44,250 bases of DNA. Origin: Cytobacillus massiliigabonensis (GTDB lineage Bacteria > Bacillota > Bacilli > Bacillales > Cytobacillaceae). The notes below the pieces were generated by a model, which worked only from the letters and a program-made list of their open reading frames with translations, was not told the DNA's origin and made no database searches. The stretch is taken from the NCBI RefSeq assembly GCF_900199725.1, contig NZ_LT904904.1, positions 467,476-511,725 on the forward strand, given 5' to 3'. Made by a program: the position numbers and the translations under genes. The stretch's first letter is position 1; the number at the start of each line of letters is the position of its first letter. Below, in pieces: positions 1 through 7,777 of the stretch.

Positions 1-419
1 TCATTTTCAGCTTGTAATGCCTCCATTGAACCCTCTACAGGTAATGATTTTTTTGTTTCCTTTTTCATGGATGGACGCCCCTTTTTCTTTGGAAATAGAG
101 CGTCCACACCTGATTCTTCAACCTGCCTTTGCCATTGAAGAATTGTAGAAGGAGAAGAAATGTTATACACAGCCGCTGCTTGTTTAAAAGACGCTCCAAG
201 TTCGCTCATATAATTTAGTACGTCCATTTTAAAATGAATATCATAGTTTGTATAGGATGAAATTAATCCATTTTCACCATTTTCTCTATATTGAGCTATC
301 CAAGTTTCTAAGGGGGTTTTACTTACATTGAAACGCCTAGCAACTGCTCGAATAGACTCTTTTCCATTTAAATAGTCTAATACCGCCTCAAGTTTTAACT
401 CAAATGAATATTTGGCCAT
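1..419 (-). CDS. IS3-family transposase OrfA, helix-turn-helix protein (partial)
   Basis: The minus strand is open from an ATG at 419 to the window edge (139 codons and two bases). The protein starts MAKYSFELKLEAVLDYLNGK, continues with a first helix-turn-helix (ESIRAVARRFNVSKTPLETW), has a second one near residues 70-95 (ASFKQAAAVYNISSPSTILQW), then a basic linker with KKKGRP and a start of leucine-zipper-like sequence (EALQAEN). This is the layout of OrfA of the IS3/IS150 group, which binds the element ends and is normally fused to the DDE domain of OrfB by programmed frameshifting. OrfB would lie left of the window. Family is clear, subgroup is not. Confidence 0.8.
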   Translation of the reverse strand, partial: MAKYSFELKLEAVLDYLNGKESIRAVARRFNVSKTPLETWIAQYRENGENGLISSYTNYDIHFKMDVLNYMSELGASFKQAAAVYNISSPSTILQWQRQVEESGVDALFPKKKGRPSMKKETKKSLPVEGSMEALQAEN

Positions 420-477
420 AAAAAAACTGCACCTGTCCCTTTTTTTATAATAAAATGACAAAGGTGAAGTTTTTTCA
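1..477. mobile_element. IS3-family insertion sequence, one end only
   Basis: The left edge of the window cuts an insertion sequence. Its orfA lies on the minus strand. About 58 bases beyond the orfA start the sequence reaches a TG-type end (minus strand TGAAAAAACTTCACCTTTG, positions 477 down to 459), which fits the TG...CA ends of IS3-family elements. The rest of the element (orfB, other end, target duplication) is outside the window, so completeness and the exact end cannot be tested. Confidence 0.65.
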
Positions 478-596
478 ATATAGGAATAAAAATAACTTAT
501 TTATACATAATAGCAACTATACCTATAAAATTTGGTACTCTTTCAATAATATAGCCAAATATTTTATTTTTTATTGGAATTATGGTAATGTATTTA

Positions 597-605
597 TGTT
601 ATAAT
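597..605 (+). promoter_or_regulatory. Extended -10 promoter (TGTTATAAT)
   Basis: TG-T-TATAAT is a perfect extended -10 element. A good -35 at normal spacing is not visible, which such promoters tolerate. It lies about 60 bases upstream of the two-gene unit at 666-1240 and is the likely promoter for it. Confidence 0.45.
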
Positions 606-665
606 TACTTAGATATAGCTTAATAAGGATTAACTTGTTAAAAATTGGGGGGTACTTTTACTAGA

Positions 666-1067
666 ATGATGTTTAAAAATCTTTCACAAGGTGTAAAAAT
701 CAGTATTTCTCGTTCCATAACTACATCATTTGAACAATATATGAGTAAAATTGATTGGAATGAAAATAAATTTAATATGAATCATTTTGTGGCTGAGTGG
801 CGCGATTATATTAATAATCACTCGTCATGGTACAGTCAAATTAGCGATGACATGAAAATAAACCCGACTTTTCATGAAGAGCTTGCAGATAAAATCAATG
901 GCACTTTAGATAAAATCTTATCTGAAGAACCGTCACCCGCACAGATCGAGGAAATAAATAACCTCCAAAAAGAGCTTCACGAGGAAGTTGGCTACTCTTG
1001 TAAAATGGAAGCAAAATACGTAATTGAGAAGTTAAAGGAAAAGTTAAAAAAAAAGCAGAACAGCTAA
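666..1067 (+). CDS. Hypothetical soluble helical protein
   Basis: I do not recognise this 133-residue protein. It is mostly charged and helical, with a Trp-rich middle (ESWAEWRDY-like region around residues 40-60), a Pro/Glu segment (SEEPSPAQIEEINN) and a very basic tail ending KLKEKLKKKQNS. No signal peptide or membrane segment is seen. The frame also allows a TTG at 645; I chose ATG 666 because a G-run (647-652) can serve as ribosome site, although its spacing is a little long. An ATG at 669 is also possible. The stop overlaps the start of the next gene (TAATG), so the two are probably translationally coupled. An IS3 end lies just upstream. Confidence 0.6.
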   Translation: MMFKNLSQGVKISISRSITTSFEQYMSKIDWNENKFNMNHFVAEWRDYINNHSSWYSQISDDMKINPTFHEELADKINGTLDKILSEEPSPAQIEEINNLQKELHEEVGYSCKMEAKYVIEKLKEKLKKKQNS

Positions 1068-1240
1068 TGCCTGCAACGAAAAATGAACTTATACAAGCAG
1101 CCCTTTTATATTATCAAGCTTATCAACAAGATCTCCCAATCCTAGACTACCGCAAGCAAGATGTTGAATATATTATTCAGCAATTAAATATAAAATTAAC
1201 AGAAGGCAAAGAGCCTTTTGCTGACACTCTTGTACATTAA
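1067..1240 (+). CDS. Small hypothetical protein (57 aa), coupled to upstream gene
   Basis: The ATG shares its A with the TAA of the preceding gene, a classic sign of translational coupling. The product has 57 residues (starts MPATKNELIQAALLYYQAYQ), is acidic to neutral, helical and has no membrane segment. An intrinsic terminator follows 11 bases after the stop, so the two genes make a complete short transcript. I do not recognise the family. A two-protein complex is possible but is only inferred from the overlap. Confidence 0.55.
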   Translation: MPATKNELIQAALLYYQAYQQDLPILDYRKQDVEYIIQQLNIKLTEGKEPFADTLVH

Positions 1241-1250
1241 TTAATATAGA

Positions 1251-1288
1251 TAAAAAACTCCTGCGGCAGTGGCAGGAGTTTTTATTTT
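1251..1288 (+). terminator. Intrinsic terminator
   Basis: CTCCTGC / GCAGGAG stem around a short loop, followed by a T-rich run. It closes the two-gene unit at 666-1240. Confidence 0.8.
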
Positions 1289-1371
1289 AAAAGAAGAAGA
1301 CAGCGTTTTGAGTCAGAGATTTGTCTAGCGCAAACGCCGATCAAACTTCGGGTCTCCTCCCTTGCAATAAG

Positions 1372-1803
1372 TCATTCTTTAGCAGCCGTCAGCTTCGGCT
1401 TGCTGTGCATCATCTGATTAAATTCATTTAAAAGTTCTTCTCCAGAAAGACCTTGGGCAATTAATTTCTTCAGAACACTTTCTGCATAATCAAAATTTGT
1501 TTTCTTTAACTGTCCTTTTAGAAGAATGCTTATATGATCTTCAATGTGTTTGATGGTAACAATTTTTGTCTGAAAGGCAGCTGGGCTGTTTTCTTTCTTC
1601 GTAATCACGACTTGAACAATTAAATCTTCATCCTTTTTGGCGAGCTTCTGAAAATAGTCATCATATGAAATGTTGATATAGGCTTCAATCAGCCATGTGC
1701 TTTGATCATTTTCTTGACTAATGATTAACCCATCATCAAGCTCGATATCTACCAATTGGTCATCCTCAACGATCTGCAGCGAGATCAGCTTAAATGTTTT
1801 CAT
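1372..1803 (-). CDS. ywpF: YwpF-like protein
   Basis: This 143-residue protein (start MKTFKLISLQIVEDDQLVDI) resembles the small YwpF-like family of Bacillus, whose function is not known to me. It is cytosolic by appearance: a beta-rich N-terminal two thirds and a helical C-terminal part ending in a basic, Lys-rich tail. The start is well supported by AGGAGGAAGAGG directly before the ATG. An extended -10 promoter lies about 50 bases upstream. The neighbouring ssb gene is divergently transcribed, the same order as ywpF and ywpH in B. subtilis, and this context supports the call. Confidence 0.75.
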   Translation of the reverse strand: MKTFKLISLQIVEDDQLVDIELDDGLIISQENDQSTWLIEAYINISYDDYFQKLAKKDEDLIVQVVITKKENSPAAFQTKIVTIKHIEDHISILLKGQLKKTNFDYAESVLKKLIAQGLSGEELLNEFNQMMHSKPKLTAAKE

Positions 1804-1852
1804 CCTCTTCCTCCTGTTTCAGATTCATTTTTACGAACGAACTCTTATCCAG

Positions 1853-1861
1853 ATTATAACA
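1853..1861 (-). promoter_or_regulatory. Extended -10 promoter for ywpF
   Basis: On the minus strand the sequence reads TGTTATAAT, an ideal extended -10, about 50 bases before the ywpF start. Confidence 0.5.
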
Positions 1862-1970
1862 TAGCGGAAGATAGAAACGGAAACCGCACCCATGTCGAAA
1901 AATATATGCAGAAAGACTCGAAATAAAGTTATAGACAACATTAAATGTCATTAAATAGGTATTTTTACCT

Positions 1971-2016
1971 AAAAATGGTTGTTTCTTTGTTATTGTCCCT
2001 TTCAAAAATGTATTTT
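1971..2016 (+). promoter_or_regulatory. Candidate ComK box (two AT-boxes)
   Basis: A perfect AT-box AAAA-ATGTA-TTTT sits at 2004-2016. A second, one-mismatch box (AAAA-TGGTT-GTTT) lies at 1972-1984. Their starts are 32 bases apart, close to the 31-base class of ComK K-boxes. The pair ends seven bases before a -35-like element in front of ssb. In B. subtilis the gene at this place, ssbB (ywpH), is ComK-dependent. The site itself is inferred. Confidence 0.5.
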
Positions 2017-2022
2017 CAGTCT

Positions 2023-2052
2023 TTTACGCATTTGTACTTCAGCGGTTAAGAT
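2023..2052 (+). promoter_or_regulatory. Probable sigma-A promoter of ssbB
   Basis: TTTACG (2023-2028), 18 bases, TAAGAT (2047-2052). The -35 is poor, which fits a promoter that needs an activator bound at the adjacent AT-boxes. Confidence 0.4.
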
Positions 2053-2085
2053 AGGGCTGTACTCTATAGAAAGGAGAATGGGCAG

Positions 2086-2445
2086 ATGATTAATCAAGTA
2101 ACGCTTGTAGGCAGGCTAACTAAGGATCCTGAACTGAAAAGAACAGCGGAAGGAACCCCCGTTACAAATGTAACACTTGCAGTTAATCGACATTATCGAA
2201 ATCAGCAAGGGGAAATTGATGCAGACTTCGTTCAATGCACAATTTGGAAAAAAACAGCAGAGAATACTTCAAGATACTGCCGAAAAGGCTCCCTAATCGG
2301 AATAACCGGCAGAATTCAGACAAGGCATTACGATAATCAAGCAGGAAAAAGAGTCTACGTAACTGAAGTATGGGCAGATAGTGTCAAGTTCCTCGATCAA
2401 AAAAAGCCGGATGAAACGTTTGCATCAGCGGGGAGGGAGGTGTAG
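2086..2445 (+). CDS. ssbB: Single-stranded DNA-binding protein, competence-type (SsbB)
   Basis: A 119-residue OB-fold SSB (start MINQVTLVGRLTKDPELKRT; then FVQCTIWKKTAENTSRYCRK). It binds single-stranded DNA in the cytosol. It is much shorter than the main SSB (about 170 residues) and has no acidic DDDLPF-like tip, the tail that recruits repair proteins. Both features match SsbB/YwpH of B. subtilis, which protects incoming DNA during transformation. A good AGGAG site precedes the ATG. The K-box-like sequence upstream, and the order ywpF-ssb-ywqA, support a competence role. A small gene follows three bases after the stop. Confidence 0.9.
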   Translation: MINQVTLVGRLTKDPELKRTAEGTPVTNVTLAVNRHYRNQQGEIDADFVQCTIWKKTAENTSRYCRKGSLIGITGRIQTRHYDNQAGKRVYVTEVWADSVKFLDQKKPDETFASAGREV

Positions 2446-2448
2446 TCT

Positions 2449-2628
2449 TTGGAAAGAGAAATGGAATGCTTAGTAGAAGCACTCATTAAAATGCTTGGAA
2501 AATCCAATGAAAGAGTCAATGATTTAACAAGAAGGGTTGTCCAGCTAGAAGAAATTGTCCGCGAATCGGTTTTGCAAGATTACAAATCAGAGCCAATAAA
2601 GGAGGTTCATGCTGCATTGACAAACTAA
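2449..2628 (+). CDS. Small helical protein downstream of ssbB (59 aa)
   Basis: A 59-codon frame begins at TTG 2449, seven bases after a strong GGGAGGGAGG site that lies inside the end of ssbB. The product is one long amphipathic helix (MECLVEALIKMLGKSNERV, then DLTRRVVQLEEIVRES), so a coiled-coil dimer is likely. It is probably co-transcribed and co-translated with ssbB, and a terminator-like hairpin follows. I do not recognise the family. A partner of SsbB or of the competence machinery is a guess from position only. Confidence 0.6.
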   Translation: MEREMECLVEALIKMLGKSNERVNDLTRRVVQLEEIVRESVLQDYKSEPIKEVHAALTN

Positions 2629-2702
2629 ACTTCTCGAAAATCCCCGCTCCCACCTTCTTCTATATAAAAATTCAATTCAACTCCTCGAGTTCCCTCATTT
2701 TT

Positions 2703-2734
2703 CTCCGGTACAAATAAGGTGCCGGATTTTTTAG
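2703..2734 (+). terminator. Intrinsic terminator after the ssbB unit
   Basis: TCCGGTAC / GTGCCGGA stem (one G-T pair) followed by six T. Confidence 0.75.
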
Positions 2735-2743
2735 TAGGTTTTT

Positions 2744-2841
2744 GTCGAATAATCGATATATTGCCGATTTCGTAGATAAATTTAAAAATTCGCTGATAAA
2801 ATAAGAAATTTCGTAGATAAAATCAATTTTTCGAAGATAAA
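2744..2841 (+). repeat. Short tandem repeats, about 20-21 bp period
   Basis: Four units with the core CGTAGATAAA (variants CGCTGATAAA and CGAAGATAAA) start at 2771, 2791, 2812 and 2832; a more degenerate unit is near 2746. Units are preceded by TT and A/T-rich spacers. The array fills the gap between the ssbB terminator and the ywqA terminator. Such TTCG-N-GATAAA runs occur between genes in other Bacillaceae as I remember them. Function unknown. Confidence 0.6.
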
Positions 2842-2861
2842 CGAGAGCGGGAGGCTGCAGA

Positions 2862-2897
2862 TTAAAAGAAAAGCCACTAAAACAATGTTTAGTGGCT
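2862..2897 (-). terminator. Intrinsic terminator of ywqB-ywqA
   Basis: AGCCACTAAA / TTTAGTGGCT stem, followed on the minus strand by TTTCTTTT. It lies just after the ywqA stop. Confidence 0.85.
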
Positions 2898-2902
2898 GAT
2901 CA

Positions 2903-5722
2903 TTATGATAAATAGACAAGATCTCGCAGTTCATCCGTTGAAAGCTCGGTAATCCAGCTTTCACTTTGGATGATTTGGTCGTTCAAGGATTGTTTTTTCT
3001 CAAGCATCGCATCAATTTTTTCTTCGAGCGTGCCTGTGCAGATCATCTTATGCACGTGAACGAAGCGCTTCTGCCCGATGCGGTAGGCACGGTCGGTCGC
3101 CTGATTTTCAACGGCAGGATTCCACCAGCGATCATAGTGGATCACATGGTTGGCTGCAGTTAAATTTAAACCGGTTCCGCCAGCCTTCAATGATAAAAGA
3201 AAGACAGGAAATTGACGTTCCTGGAACTGGGCAATCATCCGATCCCGCTCATTTTTCGGCACACTGCCATTCAAAAATGGGACATCTACCCCGAATTTCT
3301 TCTTCACCATGCTGCGGATCATGTTGCCCATTTCAATATACTGCGTGAAAATAAGACAGCTCTCTCCTTGGTCAAGGACAGAATCAAGCAGCTCACTCAG
3401 CTTCTCAAGCTTTGCTGAGCGTGAAAGCATATTCGCTGGCTTCTCTTCTTTCAAGTAGAGTGCCGGGTGATTGCAAAGCTGCTTCAAGCGGCTAAGCATT
3501 TGCAAAATCAATCCACGTCGCTCAAAAGCGGATAGCTGCTCAATTTGTGCAAAGGTATCCTTTACTAGCTGCTCGTACAATGACGCCTGCTCAGGTGTTA
3601 ACGGACAATATTCCTTCTGCTCAAGCTTATCTGGCAGATTGAGGGCAACCTCCTCATCCTTTTTCGTCCGGCGAAGGAGGAAGGGACGAATGAAAGCCTG
3701 AAGCTGCTGAACCTTTTCCACATCATCGTCCTTTTCAATGGGCAGAACGAAGCGCTTTTGGAATTGACCAAGGCTGCCAAGATAGCCATGATTGGTAAAG
3801 TCGAAAATCGACCATAGCTCAGACAGGCGATTTTCCATCGGTGTACCGGTTAGGGCAATATGGTGTTTTCCTTTTAGCTTGCGAACAGCCCTGGATTGCT
3901 TTGTCTGGGCATTTTTGATGTTCTGCGCCTCATCGATGCTAATCGAACTCCATTCGATGCGTTCGAAATCCTCCACATCAAGATGGGTCAGCCCATAAGA
4001 AGTGAGAACGACATCTGCAGCCATTGCTTTTTCTGAAAATGCCTCTTCTTTTATTCGATTCCCGCCATAATGCAGGTAAACGTTAAGATCAGGAGCAAAC
4101 CGCTCAATCTCCTTTTGCCAGTTTCCTAATACCGAGGTCGGGCAAATAATCAGTGCAGGACCGCTCTCTTTTTCTGTTTCTTTTACCTTTAAAAGATAAC
4201 TGATCAGCTGAATCGTTTTCCCGAGCCCCATATCATCTGCTAAACAGGCGCCAAACCCATACTTACGCAAAAAGAAGAGCCAGCTCATGCCAAGCTTCTG
4301 ATAAGGACGAAGATCCCCTTGGAAATGAGCGGGTACATCCACAAGCGGAATGTCCTTTATATCACGAAGCTGCTTCACCATTTGCTTCCATTGGCGATTC
4401 AGTTCGATTTGGATTTTCGCAAAGGCTTGCGGGTTTTCGAGATCATCCGTTTCAGCTGCTTCATCTTGAAGAAGCTCCTGTTCGATTAAATCACGTACAT
4501 GCAGCCCTTCTTTTTCCGCCTTTTTCATTAAATCCTGAATTTGCCGGACAAAGGCAGGGTCAAGCTTAATCCAGCGTCCGCGAATATAGACAAGCCGGCG
4601 CTTTTCCTCAACCATGCTGTTGAATTCATCCTCTGTCAGATCTACACCGTTCATAGAAATGCGCCAATCATAATCAAGCATCGCTTGAAGACCAACGAAG
4701 GAAGGGCGATGGTTCGACTGCCCTTTCACCCGTGCTTTTACTTTCAGGCTGGCATTTTTCATCGCTTGCCACCAAGCTGGCAAAAGGATTTCAACGCCAA
4801 GGGAGAGCAGAGTTTCACTTGCCTCCGTTAAAAAAGTCCATGCTTCCTCTTCCGTTAGCCTGCTTGCAAGCCCCTTTTCACCGGCAAGCCAAGGATATAC
4901 GCTGATCCATCGCTGCAGTTCTTTTTCAATCGCCTCTTCATGTTTCTTCCAGCCTCGCGGGTAGTTAGCATAATCATTTCGATCAACAAGCAAATCAGGC
5001 TGATTTTTCCCGCGAAGAAAAATGCTGAGATCCCATTGGTCATAGATTTCTGCAGGCTCTTCCAATTTGAGCCCGATGGTAAAAGGCACATCATTTTCCT
5101 TTACGCCAATCCATTCCTGCCAGCTTTCCTCATCAAAATAGGCAGCAAGCTCACGAGGGGAGAGCTGATCATTGCGAAGTGCCTTCAGTTTTTCACCTAA
5201 TACAGCCTTCGTTTCGCTGTTTCGCTCCAAATAGGCATCCAATGAATGGTGATACCATTTTTGGATAAAGTCTTTAACTGGCGTTTCCTCAATGATTTGC
5301 TCCCAGAAGTGCGTGGTAAATTCATTCATGACCCGATCAGGCAATGCCCAGCGAAACTCGTCATTTTCCCAAGAAGCAAAATCGGGAATCCATTCTTTTT
5401 CGGTAATGGCTTCATACATCGGCAGTGCGGCGGCTAAGCAAATTTGCGCCATTTCATCCCAGTCCCACTCAATCAATTGATTGAACTGCTCTCGGGCAAA
5501 CAAGGTGACGAGCTGCCAGCCGTTAATGGGAAGCTCTTTGCCGTCAACAATTTCCTTCTCATCGAATAGCGTTCCATAGAAGCTTTCTTCATGATGATGA
5601 AAGAGAATCCGAATCCAAGCATCGGGTGCAAGGAACTGTCCCTCTTCGTTTTGGGCAGAGAGATAATAGAGATCTGTATTGATATTCCGTACGATAATGG
5701 TTATATGTCTAGTCTTAAGCAT
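2903..5722 (-). CDS. ywqA: SNF2-family DNA-dependent ATPase (YwqA)
   Basis: A protein of about 939 residues, close to the length of B. subtilis YwqA. The N-terminal 460 residues carry the bacterial SNF2-specific region; the C-terminal half is the two-lobe motor: Walker A LADDMGLGKT (about 496-505), DEAQ box (598-601), ALTGTPMENR, and in the second lobe LSLKAGGTGLNLTAANHVIH and ENQATDRAYRIGQ. Such proteins move along double-stranded DNA using ATP; the physiological role of YwqA is not settled. The gene overlaps the end of ywqB. Both TTG 5725 and ATG 5722 fit; I chose the ATG, with AAGGGG upstream. Bacterial SNF2 proteins often sit beside a SWIM zinc-finger protein, as here. Confidence 0.92.
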   Translation of the reverse strand: MLKTRHITIIVRNINTDLYYLSAQNEEGQFLAPDAWIRILFHHHEESFYGTLFDEKEIVDGKELPINGWQLVTLFAREQFNQLIEWDWDEMAQICLAAALPMYEAITEKEWIPDFASWENDEFRWALPDRVMNEFTTHFWEQIIEETPVKDFIQKWYHHSLDAYLERNSETKAVLGEKLKALRNDQLSPRELAAYFDEESWQEWIGVKENDVPFTIGLKLEEPAEIYDQWDLSIFLRGKNQPDLLVDRNDYANYPRGWKKHEEAIEKELQRWISVYPWLAGEKGLASRLTEEEAWTFLTEASETLLSLGVEILLPAWWQAMKNASLKVKARVKGQSNHRPSFVGLQAMLDYDWRISMNGVDLTEDEFNSMVEEKRRLVYIRGRWIKLDPAFVRQIQDLMKKAEKEGLHVRDLIEQELLQDEAAETDDLENPQAFAKIQIELNRQWKQMVKQLRDIKDIPLVDVPAHFQGDLRPYQKLGMSWLFFLRKYGFGACLADDMGLGKTIQLISYLLKVKETEKESGPALIICPTSVLGNWQKEIERFAPDLNVYLHYGGNRIKEEAFSEKAMAADVVLTSYGLTHLDVEDFERIEWSSISIDEAQNIKNAQTKQSRAVRKLKGKHHIALTGTPMENRLSELWSIFDFTNHGYLGSLGQFQKRFVLPIEKDDDVEKVQQLQAFIRPFLLRRTKKDEEVALNLPDKLEQKEYCPLTPEQASLYEQLVKDTFAQIEQLSAFERRGLILQMLSRLKQLCNHPALYLKEEKPANMLSRSAKLEKLSELLDSVLDQGESCLIFTQYIEMGNMIRSMVKKKFGVDVPFLNGSVPKNERDRMIAQFQERQFPVFLLSLKAGGTGLNLTAANHVIHYDRWWNPAVENQATDRAYRIGQKRFVHVHKMICTGTLEEKIDAMLEKKQSLNDQIIQSESWITELSTDELRDLVYLS

Positions 5723-7331
5723 CAATCAGCTTACCCCTTTTACATTCTTCTTGAAAGGCGCGGAGTCGTTTCGTTTTGTCAAGCAGTGCTTCCAAGTAGT
5801 ACGCCCAATCATCCTGCCGCTTTAACTTCTTGTACAAGGTGCGGAGTTTTTTCATCTTTCGGACAGCTTGGCGGTAATTATCTCTGCCTTTTTGTGCAAT
5901 ATGATCTTGGACAGATTGATGATAGAGCGGCAGCAGCAGAGCGGGACTTTGTTTTTCAAGTGCCTTGAGCCGATCGCTTGCCAGTCTATCAATATCAAGA
6001 CCCATATAGGCTTGTAAATCGGTCCAGCGATCAAATGCCTCATTGTCAAAAAGGAGATATTCATAGTCGTTATAGCTGTATGGCAGCATTTCGATCAAGG
6101 CCTTTTCATAGAGATCCTGCCGGTTTGCTTCGGTGCAATATGGTTTGATCGTTTTGATGCTATATCGCGAATAACTCAATTTTTCATAATAGTCGTTGAT
6201 TACGGACAGATAGTCTTTTAACTTTTTAATATACACCTCGATAAAAGGTGCGGCACGTTTCCAGTCCTTTTGTGCAGTAAGGAGTTCAATCCAATACGTG
6301 ATAAAAGGCGTGATCGATTTATCTGTACGAGTCAAGTATTCCAGTATAATTTCATCCTCTTTTTGAAGGAAATGAAGGTGATTTAACCCGATTAGAAGGG
6401 AGCGGCTTTTTTCCTCAACTGCCGTTAATTTCCTCATTTCCTCTAGGTACCATTCCTTTTTCTTGAAAAACTTCGTCCATAAAATGCGATACAAATGAAT
6501 CCGTTCAAATTCAAGCGGGAAATCAGCCGTAATGAGCCCGGAGGAATCCTCCTTCAGCTTTTCAATAAATTCATCAAAAGCGAACGGCAAGGAATGTACA
6601 GATAGGGAGTTTATGACCTCGGCTACCTCATCCGCTATTTCGTAGAAAAGCTGTTTATAATAGCGATGAATCATTTCGGCGGAATGCCCATATTTCACGC
6701 TTACTCCCATTAGCTTTTTAAAAGAAAAAACATGCCCGACAAGGAAATAGAGTAGCTTCCATTCCTGCTCATAGGGTGCATTAGCCTTCATTCTTCGTGT
6801 ATACACCTTGTAAAGTTCGGTGATCACGTAGGGCTTTGGCTCGCCGTTCCCTTCCAAAATCGTGTGAAAGCTTTCATCGAAGGCAGCAATCCATCTATCA
6901 TAATCAGGCTTCTGCCGTCCAGTTGACTGCAATAAATCCTTAGCCTTCTGAATGCCCAGCTGTTTCGCGATCTTTTTTTCCCGCAGCGGCTTCCGCCATT
7001 CCTCGACCCAAGTGCTGACACTTCTCGCGTGAGAAAGAAGCTGGAAAAAGACAGCCAGCTGATGGCGGCACAATTCATCGGCTGGGCAAGAACACGTGCT
7101 TAACTGGATAAAATTAAGGTTTAACTGAACCTTCGCTGGCGTTACATCCTGCACCGTCGCATTTATTTCATCTCCATCAAACCGCAGCTGATAAACAAGC
7201 CCCTGCCGAAACAGCATCAGCCCTTTTTGAATCAGGCGCTCATGATCAGGATTTTCTGCATGCAAAATCTCCATCAATTCATTCGCCGCAAACTGCAAAG
7301 GTTCATGGTAGCGCTCAGGTATTGCAGTCAT
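5715..7331 (-). CDS. ywqB: SWIM zinc-finger protein (YwqB)
   Basis: A 538-residue protein with an N-terminal SWIM zinc finger: C80, C82, C88 and H90 (STCSCPADELCRH) match the CxCx(n)CxH pattern that binds zinc and is thought to mediate contacts with DNA or protein. The remainder is alpha-helical, with TPR-like character, and ends KLIDA. It overlaps ywqA by eight bases, so the two are coupled. SWIM proteins paired with SNF2 ATPases are a recurrent bacterial arrangement, and the length is close to B. subtilis YwqB (about 540). The gene starts at ATG 7331 after a GAGG-type site, with an extended -10 promoter about 85 bases upstream. Confidence 0.88.
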   Translation of the reverse strand: MTAIPERYHEPLQFAANELMEILHAENPDHERLIQKGLMLFRQGLVYQLRFDGDEINATVQDVTPAKVQLNLNFIQLSTCSCPADELCRHQLAVFFQLLSHARSVSTWVEEWRKPLREKKIAKQLGIQKAKDLLQSTGRQKPDYDRWIAAFDESFHTILEGNGEPKPYVITELYKVYTRRMKANAPYEQEWKLLYFLVGHVFSFKKLMGVSVKYGHSAEMIHRYYKQLFYEIADEVAEVINSLSVHSLPFAFDEFIEKLKEDSSGLITADFPLEFERIHLYRILWTKFFKKKEWYLEEMRKLTAVEEKSRSLLIGLNHLHFLQKEDEIILEYLTRTDKSITPFITYWIELLTAQKDWKRAAPFIEVYIKKLKDYLSVINDYYEKLSYSRYSIKTIKPYCTEANRQDLYEKALIEMLPYSYNDYEYLLFDNEAFDRWTDLQAYMGLDIDRLASDRLKALEKQSPALLLPLYHQSVQDHIAQKGRDNYRQAVRKMKKLRTLYKKLKRQDDWAYYLEALLDKTKRLRAFQEECKRGKLIDA

Positions 7332-7413
7332 AGATAAACCTCCTCACCGATTGCCTTTGCCAGCCGAGTTTTGAAAATCAAGACTGACATCAGGCACAAA
7401 AGCATATTCCTTA

Positions 7414-7422
7414 ATTATAACA
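7414..7422 (-). promoter_or_regulatory. Extended -10 promoter for ywqBA
   Basis: Minus strand TGTTATAAT about 85 bases before ywqB. No convincing -35. Confidence 0.5.
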
Positions 7423-7685
7423 TTTATTAGGAGGGTTGGCACGGGTGTGCATGACCGATCTAGTTTTCCAATTTAAATAGAATGAGGGAAGGAAAATTGT
7501 TTATTGGGTAATGGTGGGGCGAGTGCTTGTCCCCGAGAAGCAAGCAGACGGCTAAATAGGTTTCCTAGCCTAAAATCTCCCTTAATAAATGAAATAGTAA
7601 GGAAAAGAGAGGAAAATCAAGATTATTGTCCTTTTTGTTTATAAAACAAGCATTATCAGGATTTTTATTTTGGAGTAAAAAGACC
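7423..7685. other. Intergenic, nothing recognised
   Basis: Between the divergent ywqB promoter and the coiled-coil gene. No ORF with a ribosome site, no strong hairpin and no repeat was seen. The part up to about 7560 is less AT-rich than the rest. Confidence 0.4.
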
Positions 7686-7691
7686 TATAAT
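7686..7691 (+). promoter_or_regulatory. Candidate -10 box (TATAAT)
   Basis: A perfect TATAAT about 90 bases upstream of the coiled-coil gene. The -35 at normal spacing is poor. Confidence 0.35.
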
Positions 7692-7777
7692 GAGAATATA
7701 TTCTTTATAACGAACAAACAATAGTGAAAAAATTCATAAATAAGAACAAAAAAACAAAATGAAGGGAGTGTTCAAAT

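Noticed and set aside
1311..1371. TCTAG...AAACTTCGGGTCTCCTC similar to 11896-11940
   Set aside because: Only about 17 bases match well; perhaps bits of a common Bacillus repeat but too weak to call from two partial copies.
1790..2005. 71-codon minus-strand frame between ywpF and ssbB
   Set aside because: It overlaps the ywpF start, the likely ywpF promoter and the ComK-box region and has no ribosome site or coding pattern.
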